DNA of 36,117 nucleotides from Prevotella sp. (GCA_017474485.1 JAFVHO010000086.1:1-36117), one strand, 5' to 3'. Positions 26,337 through 33,261 are shown, counted from the stretch's first letter. Program-made: numbers and translations. The notes: generated by a model not told the origin, from the sequence alone.

Positions 26337-27941
26337 TTATTTCACGTATATCTTCTTGCCATCAACAATATAAATGCCTGGGGTCAACCGGCCCTGAATC
26401 CTACGTCCCTGCAGGTCGTAGACGCCCTTGCTGCCATCGGCCTTCTGCCATCTGACAGCGTCTATACCTGACGGATCGTCGGCAGCAACGACGAAACTGA
26501 CGGTTCCAGTCTCCGTGTTCTCAGAGATGGTGTTGAGCTGGAAGCCCGTAGCCTTGGCGGTCGAGGCGTTCCAGAAGCAGTAGTTGGGCAACGCCATCTG
26601 GTCGGTAAGCGACGTGACATTCTCGGTGCCAGGGAAAACGGCGGCCTCCAACGTCTTCTTCCATTCGTCATTCGTATACTGCTTATCCTTTCCACGCAGG
26701 TAGCTACTGATGAGAAGCCCGCTCGACGGCACCACCGCCACAGCAGGATGTCCCGGATTGTTGTTAGGTGAATCCGTCATATTGACGCGGCTGTAGGGAT
26801 AATCGACATGATAGACCAGCAAGCCATGGCCGTAAACATACTTGTTGAACCCGCGGTTCTGAACGTTCTCCATCACGATATAGTCACGGTCGTTGTCGGC
26901 GTTCACTACTTTATAAGCCTTGCCGCCCTCGACCAGTGGCAGCAGTTCGGATATCGACTGCGGGCTATCGGCCGTCGGCTTCAGTTCCTCAATCTCCGTC
27001 CATCCCATTACCTCCTGCTCCCATGCATTATAAGTACAAGGGGCAAAACCATTGCGGTTATACAGTCCGTAGTCCATGATGCTGAACGATTCCATGCCTT
27101 GGTTGTTGACGTATCCAGTCTTCTTGGTGGCATAAAGGTCGGGCAAACCCATGCAGTGCGACATCTCGTGGATGAAGACACCCGTGCCGTTGATGTAATC
27201 CGAATATCTTGCATCGGGATGGAACAACTCGGAACAGCAATTAAAGCGCGAAATACGCAGAGCGTCGTTCACCTTAATGTTCTGATAACTGGCCTTGGCC
27301 CAAAGGGTATTGTCACCACCATCCTGGTTCTGTCCGTATCCGGCAAATATGACGCACACCAGCTCGATGCGCCCGTCGTTGTCGTTGTCATAGACGCTCC
27401 AGTCGCTGACCTGGTCTTTGGCCAGCTCCAAGGCATCACGGCAGAAATCATAAAACTTGTCGTCAGAACCGTCCGATGCCGTGCCACCGTAATAATCCAT
27501 GTACTGAGGCAGGGTCACAGGACCCACAATGTCGAACTGCGGCGAGAATTTCTGATGGCTGCTCGTCTCGAAATACTGGCGCACACTCGACATGTTATAA
27601 TGATTATGGTTGCCCAAGTCCACCTGCTGGTCACCGTTCAGATACTGCTCGAAAGCCTTGACGGGTTCGTTCACCGTAAAGCCGACATCCTGAAAGGCGG
27701 CCAGAATGGTCAGTATGCGCGGACTGCCCTTATGCTGCAGATAACTACCTTCGCCTATCAACGCCGGCGCTGCGCAGCAACCTTCCATGGCTAACGGCGC
27801 CATATTGAAACCTGCCGGCATCACCACTGTGCCGTCGGACAACTGCATCGGCATCAGCACACGCAAGGGCGGCGCTGCCAACGTTTCAATGGCAAATGCC
27901 AGACTCAAACAACTTATTGCAAGTAAAAATATTCTCTTCAT
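26337..27941 (-). CDS. Secreted M6-family metalloprotease
   Basis: 534 residues from the ATG at 27941, chosen because it begins a good signal peptide (MKRIFLLAISCLSLAFAIETLA); an upstream ATG at 27980 would put 13 residues in front of it and lies upstream of the -7 box. The zinc-protease motif HEMSHCMGLPD (258-268: H258, E259, H262, D268) is complete and sits in GVFIHEMSHCMGLPDLY, typical of the immune-inhibitor-A/M6 family. Supporting parts are YDNDNDGRIELVCVIFAGYGQ and SIMDYGLYN (Met-turn). The C-terminal 35 residues (VYDLQGRRIQGRLTPGIYIV, then DGKKIYVK) resemble the C-terminal signal domains of Bacteroidota secreted proteins. Probably surface or extracellular, degrading protein. Confidence 0.88.
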   Translation of the reverse strand: MKRIFLLAISCLSLAFAIETLAAPPLRVLMPMQLSDGTVVMPAGFNMAPLAMEGCCAAPALIGEGSYLQHKGSPRILTILAAFQDVGFTVNEPVKAFEQYLNGDQQVDLGNHNHYNMSSVRQYFETSSHQKFSPQFDIVGPVTLPQYMDYYGGTASDGSDDKFYDFCRDALELAKDQVSDWSVYDNDNDGRIELVCVIFAGYGQNQDGGDNTLWAKASYQNIKVNDALRISRFNCCSELFHPDARYSDYINGTGVFIHEMSHCMGLPDLYATKKTGYVNNQGMESFSIMDYGLYNRNGFAPCTYNAWEQEVMGWTEIEELKPTADSPQSISELLPLVEGGKAYKVVNADNDRDYIVMENVQNRGFNKYVYGHGLLVYHVDYPYSRVNMTDSPNNNPGHPAVAVVPSSGLLISSYLRGKDKQYTNDEWKKTLEAAVFPGTENVTSLTDQMALPNYCFWNASTAKATGFQLNTISENTETGTVSFVVAADDPSGIDAVRWQKADGSKGVYDLQGRRIQGRLTPGIYIVDGKKIYVK

Positions 27942-27967
27942 CGTCGTCAGTATATTTGTTTGCGCTG

Positions 27968-27975
27968 CAAAGATA
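27968..27975 (-). promoter_or_regulatory. -7 box of the M6 protease gene
   Basis: The complement reads TATCTTTG, 26 bases before the ATG at 27941. The upstream sequence lacks a clear TTTG at 20 bases. Its position inside the longer reading frame (27980) argues against the longer start. Confidence 0.55.
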
Positions 27976-28008
27976 CACAAAAAGCTTGTAATTACGAAGC
28001 GTTTTCGG

Positions 28009-28042
28009 AAAAAAAACAGTTCCGCACTGAAAAGCGGAACTG
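28009..28042 (-). terminator. Rho-independent terminator after the 28050 gene
   Basis: On the minus strand CAGTTCCGC (28042-28034) pairs perfectly with GCGGAACTG (28025-28017) around an 8-base loop and is followed by a run of eight T (28016-28009). It begins 8 bases after the stop codon and separates this gene from the M6 protease unit. Confidence 0.85.
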
Positions 28043-28049
28043 CTTATTT

Positions 28050-28922
28050 TTAGTCTTCGTCGTCACCACCGCTGGGGGGAGGCATAGGCGTATCGCCACC
28101 ATCGCCGCTTGGGTCAGGCGTCGGATCGGGCGTAGGATCTGGCGTCGGGTCGGGCGTAGGCGTAGGTGTTGGCGTATCACCGCCGTCGTCACTACCACCA
28201 CCGCTACCAGAGCCGCTACCCTTGCCGCTGAGGTAGTACTGGCGGGCGTAGAGCTCGATACCCTTCAGCTGGTTGTAGAGCGTAGTCAGCTCGGCACTCG
28301 GCATCAGCTCCATCATGGCCTCGATGGTTCTGTAGAGCTCGGCAATGGCGGCATCGGTCTGTTTACGGGCATTCTTCATCTCGCCCTTCACAGCCTCACC
28401 CATGGTCAGTGCGCGCTGACCCAGCAGCTGGCGCACCAACTGTGCAGCCTCCACGGCCTTCAGGTAAATGGGCCATGCGCCAATCTGCGTCAGGTGCGTC
28501 ACGTGCGCTGCGAAGTTCTGCTGCATCTGTATGATCTTGTCGCTTTCGGCACCGTAGGCATCGCGCGTCTGGAACTTATAGTCCTTAAACACCTGCTCAC
28601 ACTCCACAGCCTCAGCCTTCGTCGGTTCGCCGTCGGGCAGCGAGGCATGGCCCAGATTGATGTAGCGCGCAGCCGTAACGTAGCCGTCCTGCTGTTTGTC
28701 GGCGGCCTCCAGCTGCTTTACAGTCGGGTCGCGCTGCGACTTCAGCCACACCTCGTCCTCAGCCTGGCGGGCCTGATGCACGGCAGCGGCCTTCTGCTGG
28801 AAACGGGCATTGTCTGTCACGTAAGCCTGCACGAAGTCGTCAATCTGCTGCGTTGTGCCGTCGTGATGCGGGTTGGTCAGCTCGGCCAACCACGCCGTAT
28901 TCAGTTGCAATGTATCTGCCAT
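28050..28922 (-). CDS. Bacteroidales protein of unknown function with acidic Thr-Pro-Asp-Pro repeat tail
   Basis: 290 residues, no signal peptide. The first 230 residues are helical and soluble (LNTAWLAELTNPHHDGTTQQ, FQQKAAAVHQARQAEDEVWL, ARKQTDAAIAELYRTIEAMM) and look like DUF6261-type proteins of Bacteroidales, which have no known activity; that assignment is from memory and uncertain. The last 60 residues are low-complexity: a Gly/Ser linker, several TPDP units, then Gly/Asp-rich acidic residues. The gene lies downstream of the four 42-bp tandem repeats and ends at a strong terminator. No clear promoter lies directly before it, so it may be read from farther upstream. Confidence 0.75.
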   Translation of the reverse strand: MADTLQLNTAWLAELTNPHHDGTTQQIDDFVQAYVTDNARFQQKAAAVHQARQAEDEVWLKSQRDPTVKQLEAADKQQDGYVTAARYINLGHASLPDGEPTKAEAVECEQVFKDYKFQTRDAYGAESDKIIQMQQNFAAHVTHLTQIGAWPIYLKAVEAAQLVRQLLGQRALTMGEAVKGEMKNARKQTDAAIAELYRTIEAMMELMPSAELTTLYNQLKGIELYARQYYLSGKGSGSGSGGGSDDGGDTPTPTPTPDPTPDPTPDPTPDPSGDGGDTPMPPPSGGDDED

Positions 28923-28961
28923 AGAAATATTCTTTTTTTTAGGTTCATACTATTTTTTTCG

Positions 28962-29129
28962 TTGCACCCCTGAAACGGAGTCGTCGGACCGTCAACCAGC
29001 CCATTGCACCCCTGAAACGGGATATCCGGACCGTCAACCAGCCCATTGCACCCCTGAAACAGGGTTTTCGGACCATCAACCAGCCCGTTGCACCCCTGCA
29101 TCAGGGTTTCCGGACCTCCGGCGGAGGCC
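28962..29129. repeat. Four tandem copies of a 42-bp repeat
   Basis: Units begin at 28962, 29004, 29046 and 29088, each starting TTGCACCCCTG and containing a conserved GGACC(A/G)TCAACCAGCCC segment; the last copy diverges in its second half. The period is exactly 42 bases, so every frame repeats every 14 residues. Units 3 and 4 contain CCCTG-AAA-CAGGG and CCCTG-CAT-CAGGG hairpins. Directly after lies a CCTCC-GGC-GGAGG hairpin. The block lies between the 54-residue peptide gene and the 290-residue protein gene, both leftward. Confidence 0.85.
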
Positions 29130-29191
29130 GACCGTCCTTTTTATGGTCAAACGTATTCATATTACAGGTCCTAAACTCAAAATTCGTAAGC

Positions 29192-29356
29192 CTAGTCAAC
29201 CAAGGTCGGGGCACCTGCTGGGGTATCGCTACCACCACCGTATTCCAGATCGTCGTCGTCCAGACCAAAGCTGTCGAGACCACTGACAGTAAGCAGTGGG
29301 CATTCTGTGTCAATAGTCACCACATCAATAGTGGGCTGCATATATTTTTTCTTCAT
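29192..29356 (-). CDS. Small 54-residue peptide of the Bacteroidales KKxYxxPxIxVV type
   Basis: From the ATG at 29356, preceded by an excellent Shine-Dalgarno (AAGGAGGG, 5 bases after the upstream stop codon), the frame reads MKKKYMQPTIDVVTIDTE, CPLLTVSGLDSFG, four Asp residues, LEYGGGSDTPAGAPTLVD and stops at 29192. Short proteins that begin Met-Lys-Lys-x-Tyr-x-x-Pro-x-Ile-x-Val-Val and have a C-x-L-L segment near residue 20 are common in Prevotella and Bacteroides but have no established function. It has no signal peptide or membrane helix. It starts 16 bases after the 330-residue secreted protein gene ends and is probably co-transcribed with it. At this length gene callers easily miss it. 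Confidence 0.75.
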   Translation of the reverse strand: MKKKYMQPTIDVVTIDTECPLLTVSGLDSFGLDDDDLEYGGGSDTPAGAPTLVD

Positions 29357-29372
29357 AGCTGTACCCTCCTTT

Positions 29373-30365
29373 TTATTTGATGATTACTTTGCGGCCATTC
29401 TTCACGTACACGCCCTTCTGCATAGCTATTACCTTGCGGCCCTGCAGGTCGTAGACATCGCTATTCACTTTTTCACTATTCACTAGCGTAGCGTCGATGC
29501 CTGTGGTTTGTTCACCGTCAATATTCAAGTTGAACTCGCGAGCCTCAGCGGCCTCGCTCGTCAGCTGGAAGAAGGCACGGAAAGCTTTGACCGTTATGTC
29601 GGCTGTCGGGTAGTAAAGCGTTTTCGTACCGCTGCCGAGGTACAGCTTGGTCTTGTCGTTAGCCGTCAGCACCGTCGGTGACAGTAAGGGCTGGAAGGTA
29701 ACCACATTGTCGATAACCGTTGGCACGGCAGTCTTGCTTACGATGGCACCGGGGAAGGCGATGGTAGAGAGGTCGAAATCCGACGTCACCTTCACCAAGT
29801 AGGGCTTGCCTGCCTCAATGCTCGCAGCGTCGGCGAAGTTTAGCGTCAGCTTGCCGTTGGCGAACGAGGCGCTGGTCAGCTCCTTCACCGTCACGTCCTT
29901 TGCCAGTTTCAGGCCTGCGAGCGTAGCAGCGTTCACATTGAACGGCACAGCGAAGGTGTTCCACGAGCCTGCGGTCAGCGTTCTCGTCAGCGTAACGTCG
30001 GCCTCGTAGCCGTTCCACTCTGTGAGTTTCGCGCTGTTGTCGTCCGTCTCGTTGAGTGCGAGGGCGGTTTCATACTCCACTTCCAGCTCCACGTCGAACT
30101 CGGGCGTTGCAGCCAGCGTCCACTCGCCGTCGCCAGTCTTCGTCAGTTCAACGCCAGTGGTGTATGCGGCCTCTTCCATGGCGGCCACTTCCTCGTCGGT
30201 GTAGTACGTCACTTCCAGCTCGACATCGTATTCGGGCATCGTTGCGAGCGTCCACTCCGTACCGTCGGCACTGGGCATCAGGTCGATGGGTGTGGGGTCT
30301 TGTGCCCTCGCACCTACGGCAACCATCAGCAGCAGTGCCATGATATATAGAAATCTGTGTTTCAT
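29373..30365 (-). CDS. Secreted repeat protein with C-terminal DLQGRK tail
   Basis: 330 residues. Signal peptide (1-22, MKHRFLYIMALLLMVAVGARAQ). Two near-identical repeats at about 37-58 and 81-100, EWTLATMPEYDVELEVTYYT and EWTLAATPEFDVELEVEYET, 44 residues apart. A beta-rich region follows (WNTFAVPFNVNAATLAGLKL..., typical of the central part of many Prevotella surface proteins). The end (VYDLQGRKVIAMQKGVYVKN, then GRKVIIK) is of the same type as in the M6 protease. It probably lies on the surface or is exported. Function unknown. The 54-residue peptide gene follows directly. Confidence 0.8.
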   Translation of the reverse strand: MKHRFLYIMALLLMVAVGARAQDPTPIDLMPSADGTEWTLATMPEYDVELEVTYYTDEEVAAMEEAAYTTGVELTKTGDGEWTLAATPEFDVELEVEYETALALNETDDNSAKLTEWNGYEADVTLTRTLTAGSWNTFAVPFNVNAATLAGLKLAKDVTVKELTSASFANGKLTLNFADAASIEAGKPYLVKVTSDFDLSTIAFPGAIVSKTAVPTVIDNVVTFQPLLSPTVLTANDKTKLYLGSGTKTLYYPTADITVKAFRAFFQLTSEAAEAREFNLNIDGEQTTGIDATLVNSEKVNSDVYDLQGRKVIAMQKGVYVKNGRKVIIK

Positions 30366-30420
30366 TGTCTTTAATGTTTTTATTGTTTGTAATTCGTTTG
30401 TTTTACTGGGATGATGAGAG

Positions 30421-30514
30421 GGATGCGGGCGGGCCCGGGCCTCTGCATCTGCCTGTCGCGAGGCGGCGGTGTGCGGGGCACGAGTTCAAGCCTCCGGACT
30501 GCGTGCCGCCTGCC
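30421..30514. other. GC-rich intergenic hairpin region
   Basis: This segment between two leftward secreted-protein genes is far richer in G and C than its flanks. It contains AGGCGGC (30461-30467) with complement GCCGCCT (30505-30511) and, inside, GGCACG (30477-30482) with CGTGCC (30502-30507). The two right-hand partners overlap, so the two stems exclude each other. There is no T run, so it is not a classic terminator. Confidence 0.45.
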
Positions 30515-31666
30515 TCACGGCTCGTAAGTGTACGGACTAGTGGTGATATTACCAGTCACTGTGCCGCCGATGGTAATCGTGCCGCAAGTGCCTTCGATGC
30601 CAGCGCCGATGCTGTTGTCGCAATCAACACCCTTCGTGGCCGTCACGCTGGTCACTGAGCTAGTGATGGTGATGTCGCCGCACTTACCATATTGACCGCT
30701 ACCGATGCCGGCACCATGTATACCGCCAGTAGCCTCGACGGTGCCACCGTTGATGGTGATGTCGCCGCACTTACCATATGTACCGCTACCGATGCCGGCA
30801 CCACTGCCAAAGTAGGCACCACTGCCAATGCTAGTGGCATGTACTGTTCCGCCAGAGATAGTGATACCTGCACATACGGATGCACCACCATAACCGCTAC
30901 CGATGCCGGCACCACCGCTACGGCCAGTAGCCGTGACTTCTCCGCCGGAGATGATGATAGTACCACAGCGGGTAACACAATTGCCACCAATACCGGCAGC
31001 ACCATTACCGCCAGTAGCTGCGATGATGCCACCCTGAATCTCGATGTTGCCACAGTGAAGACCATTGTATCCTGCACCAATACCGGCACCATAGAAGTTG
31101 CTGCTGGCGTTGAGTGAGCCCGTGGTGCCCTGAATGGTGAGCGTTTTGCCCACTGGCACATAGATACCTGGATAATTCTCGTAGAATCCCTTCACGGTGT
31201 TCGACGTTCCGTCCTTCAGGATGATGACGGCGTCGCCCTCGCAGGTGATGCCGGCCCACTTGTATTCTTCGCTGTTCTCGCCGTTGATGGTCGCGCCGTC
31301 GAGCGTCACCGTGGCGCCGTCGGCAATCGTAATCTTGTAGTTACCGCCCAGCGTGCTGGTGAGTACGTCGCCGTTCTGCGCCACGTAGTCGGTATTCAGC
31401 GTCGAGAGGTCAACTGTTTTGCCTGCCGGAGCCGCAGGAGCCTTCTTCACGGCCTTGACGCTCTTCACCTTCTTCGTGCCGGCGTAAGTGGCTTTTACCT
31501 CTGTGCCTGCGGCCACGCCCGTGGTCGTTGCCTCGGCTGGCGTGATGGTCCAACTGGAGGCATCCTCGGTGCCTTCCTTCACAGAGACCTTGTACGTGCT
31601 CTGTGCCACTGCGCCCGTGGCTACTGCTACGAGCAGCACGAGCATTGAAAGAATTCTTTTTGTCAT
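30515..31666 (-). CDS. Secreted protein with GAGIG-type beta-helix-like repeats
   Basis: 383 residues. Signal peptide (1-22, MTKRILSMLVLLVAVATGAV...), a beta-sandwich-like N-terminal part (YKVSVKEGTEDASSWTITPA to a Lys/Ala-rich linker near 65-80), then from about 190 six repeats that each begin near (G/A)AGIG (residues 193, 223, 252, 289, 318, 354) with spacing 29-37. The consensus is GAGIGSGYGG..CGDITISGGTVxATGG. Short Gly-turn strands like these suggest a parallel beta-helix, as in several gut Firmicutes and Bacteroidota adhesin-like proteins. It lacks the DLQGR tail of its neighbour. It has its own promoter (31953-31984) with a long leader. Probable surface protein; ligand unknown. Confidence 0.8.
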   Translation of the reverse strand: MTKRILSMLVLLVAVATGAVAQSTYKVSVKEGTEDASSWTITPAEATTTGVAAGTEVKATYAGTKKVKSVKAVKKAPAAPAGKTVDLSTLNTDYVAQNGDVLTSTLGGNYKITIADGATVTLDGATINGENSEEYKWAGITCEGDAVIILKDGTSNTVKGFYENYPGIYVPVGKTLTIQGTTGSLNASSNFYGAGIGAGYNGLHCGNIEIQGGIIAATGGNGAAGIGGNCVTRCGTIIISGGEVTATGRSGGAGIGSGYGGASVCAGITISGGTVHATSIGSGAYFGSGAGIGSGTYGKCGDITINGGTVEATGGIHGAGIGSGQYGKCGDITITSSVTSVTATKGVDCDNSIGAGIEGTCGTITIGGTVTGNITTSPYTYEP

Positions 31667-31739
31667 AATTAAAATGATTTTAAAAAGTTAATAAAATATA
31701 GTTTTAATTGTTATTGCTTTGGTCCATAAGCGCAGCAGA

Positions 31740-31778
31740 GCGACTCTCCCCGTCCCTCATCGGTCCGGGAAGAGCCGC
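31740..31778 (-). other. Strong hairpin in the leader of the 30515-31666 gene
   Basis: The 17-base arms 31740-31756 and 31762-31778 pair at 13 of 17 positions around a 5-base loop. The hairpin lies 74-112 bases upstream of the ATG at 31666, just after the putative 32-codon leader ORF in the direction of transcription. It has no following T run; the downstream leader is AT-rich. Confidence 0.5.
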
Positions 31779-31804
31779 TCCGCGCTCTTTCTTGATGTTT
31801 AAGA

Positions 31805-31903
31805 CTAACTGTCTGTATAAATAATATCGAGACCACCAAAGGTTAAGGCCACTTTCTTCGCGTCCTTAACATACTTTACGATATGTCCCTGTCTCGGTAT
31901 CAT
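31805..31903 (-). CDS. Possible 32-residue leader ORF
   Basis: On the minus strand, within the transcript predicted from the promoter at 31953-31984, an ATG at 31903 opens a 32-codon frame: MIPRQGHIVKYVKDAKKVAL, then TFGGLDIIYTDS and TAG. An in-frame TAA lies a few codons upstream, so this is the first start in its frame. The Shine-Dalgarno is poor (AAGAGA directly before the ATG). It could be a real small protein, a leader peptide for the downstream gene, or chance. It resembles the 54-residue peptide only in its length class and a GLD segment. Confidence 0.3.
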   Translation of the reverse strand: MIPRQGHIVKYVKDAKKVALTFGGLDIIYTDS

Positions 31904-31952
31904 TCTCTTGATTTAATAGTAATCTTCTCGTTCCGTTTTAGTTCAACGTCTG

Positions 31953-31984
31953 CAAAGTTACAACATTTTCTTGTAATCCCCAAA
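31953..31984 (-). promoter_or_regulatory. Promoter of the 30515-31666 gene, with a leader of about 280 bases
   Basis: On the minus strand TTTG (31984-31981), 20 bases, then TAACTTTG (31960-31953): a complete Bacteroidota promoter. Transcription should start near 31946, so the mRNA carries about 280 bases before the ATG at 31666. That leader holds the 32-codon frame and the 31740-31778 hairpin. The rest of the gap (31985-32035) shows nothing recognisable. Confidence 0.7.
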
Positions 31985-32035
31985 CATTCTTTCCCCAAAA
32001 TTGCAAGTGAGAGCAAAAAAGGACGCAGCGCAGCA

Positions 32036-33163
32036 TTATGGAGAGGCGGCGAGGTCGGTGAGCCCGATGATGGTGGCATCAGTAGTCTTGCAGATTTCGG
32101 CGGCGAGGTCGTTGAGGCGGTGGAAGCGCTGGTAGTCGGTGGGAAGTTCGTCGGCGATGCCCCAGGGTGCGAGGATGAGGAGGGTGCCGCGTGCGCAGGC
32201 GTCGAAGCGTCGGCACTCGGGCTTCCAGTAGGGGCCGATGGGTTCTTTCTGGAGGTTGATGACGGGCAGCCCCTTGTCGATGGCAGCGTTGATGACGATG
32301 CGTTCGGGGGTGGAGATGGCGGCAGAGACGAGGACGACGCCCTGTCGGGCTTCTGCGAGCTGTCGGTCGCGGGCGGCGGCGAAGGAGGGGGTCTGTTCGG
32401 TGGGGAGGCCGGTGTGGCGGTCGCGGCGGTGGTAGAAGACGAGCTCCTTCTCGGCGCGCTTCAGCAGGAAGAGGCATCCGAAGGCGGCGTAGTCGCGGCC
32501 AGCGATGCGGAGGTGGAGGCGGCGCTGGAGGAGGGCGGGCAGGGCGCGGCGCATGAGGGCACGGAGCGGGTTGTCGGCCATGTAGCGCTTGATGGTATCG
32601 AGCATGCCGGGGCGCTTGATGATGCGGTCGTGGTAGCCCTGCTCGAAGAGGGGGCGGCGGTTTCCTGGGGCTGACGCCCCAGGCACCACAGCGGAGGATG
32701 ACGCGGCGGTGCCTGCGGCGTCAGCCGTGGGTTGGGGTTGTGAGGCCAGGCGCCACCAGGCGCGGCTGCAGCCGCCCATGAAGGCCCCTATGACATTTCC
32801 CAGCCGTTTATTCGGGGGTAGAGGCTGGCGCACGAAGAGCAGCAGATGCAGATGGTCGGGCATGAGGGCGGCCTGCCACAGCTCCACCTGTGGATAGCAA
32901 GCATGTATCTTCGGCAGCTCTTCGCTAAGGATGGCGCGACCGAGGGCCGAGGGCACTAGATGGGGGAAGGCGTCGGTGCCCCGCTGTGCACGTATGTCGC
33001 CCTCCAAACGTCCGAAGACGGGCTGGCGGTCCTCGGCGCAGAGGGTCACCATATACAGCCCCGTACCCGCGTAGTCGGCCCACACGGCGCGGCGGTGATT
33101 GTTGTGCTTGGTCTCTGCGGGCGTGATGCCCAAGCGTTCCAGGTCTTCCCTCTTGTGGTGCAT
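32036..33163 (-). CDS. REP-associated tyrosine (Y1, HUH) transposase with Rossmann-like C-terminal extension
   Basis: 375 residues. The N-terminal half is a Y1-transposase/RAYT domain: GLYMVTLCAEDRQPVFG, the HUH motif MPDHLHLLLF (H104, H106), PLFEQGYHDRIIKR, and the probable nucleophile Y194 in IKRYMADNP. Such enzymes nick and join single-stranded DNA at REP palindromes. Residues about 146-167, Ala/Ser/Thr-rich, are encoded by a REP-like palindrome inside the gene (32664-32726). From about 228 the protein continues with GVVLVSAAISTPERIVINAA, DKGLPVINLQKEPIG and GTLLILAPW, which look like a Rossmann-type DprA/SLOG-like fold (inference). Typical RAYTs are about 150-200 residues. The gene is much richer in G and C than its neighbours, a sign of transfer or of selection for structure. 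Confidence 0.8.
   Translation of the reverse strand: MHHKREDLERLGITPAETKHNNHRRAVWADYAGTGLYMVTLCAEDRQPVFGRLEGDIRAQRGTDAFPHLVPSALGRAILSEELPKIHACYPQVELWQAALMPDHLHLLLFVRQPLPPNKRLGNVIGAFMGGCSRAWWRLASQPQPTADAAGTAASSSAVVPGASAPGNRRPLFEQGYHDRIIKRPGMLDTIKRYMADNPLRALMRRALPALLQRRLHLRIAGRDYAAFGCLFLLKRAEKELVFYHRRDRHTGLPTEQTPSFAAARDRQLAEARQGVVLVSAAISTPERIVINAAIDKGLPVINLQKEPIGPYWKPECRRFDACARGTLLILAPWGIADELPTDYQRFHRLNDLAAEICKTTDATIIGLTDLAASP
32664..32726. repeat. REP-like palindrome inside the transposase gene
   Basis: A 19-base arm (32669-32687) pairs with 32708-32726 at 18 of 19 positions around a 20-base loop. Within the left part, CCTGGGGC-TGAC-GCCCCAGG (32664-32683) is a second perfect hairpin that uses the same bases. 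GC-rich paired hairpins of this size are what RAYT enzymes recognise. It lies in frame in the coding sequence of this gene. Confidence 0.75.
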
Positions 33164-33209
33164 AGCCTTATTCTATAGTTGATTCAGATACTTTGCTTTG
33201 TTTCGGCGG

Positions 33210-33217
33210 CAAAGATA
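33210..33217 (-). promoter_or_regulatory. -7 box of the transposase gene
   Basis: The complement reads TATCTTTG, 46 bases before the ATG at 33163. No good TTTG lies 20 bases upstream, so the promoter is probably weak. Confidence 0.45.
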
Positions 33218-33261
33218 CACAAATTTTCTTAATTCTTAACTCTTAACTCTTAATTATTTAT

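Noticed and set aside
28962-29129. CRISPR array
   Set aside because: The 42-bp units are nearly identical along most of their length with no unique spacers, and no cas genes are present.
28901-29286. Frames on both strands through the 42-bp repeats
   Set aside because: A repeat whose period is divisible by three keeps frames open by chance. No ribosome-binding site or homology distinguishes one, so they are not annotated as genes.
29101-29313. 70-residue minus-strand frame
   Set aside because: It overlaps the 54-residue peptide in another frame and lacks a ribosome-binding site; the peptide frame has the strong one.
31883-32674. 263-residue plus-strand frame rich in Gly, Glu, Val
   Set aside because: It is the antisense shadow of the GC-rich transposase gene, whose minus-strand frame has the HUH and Tyr motifs.
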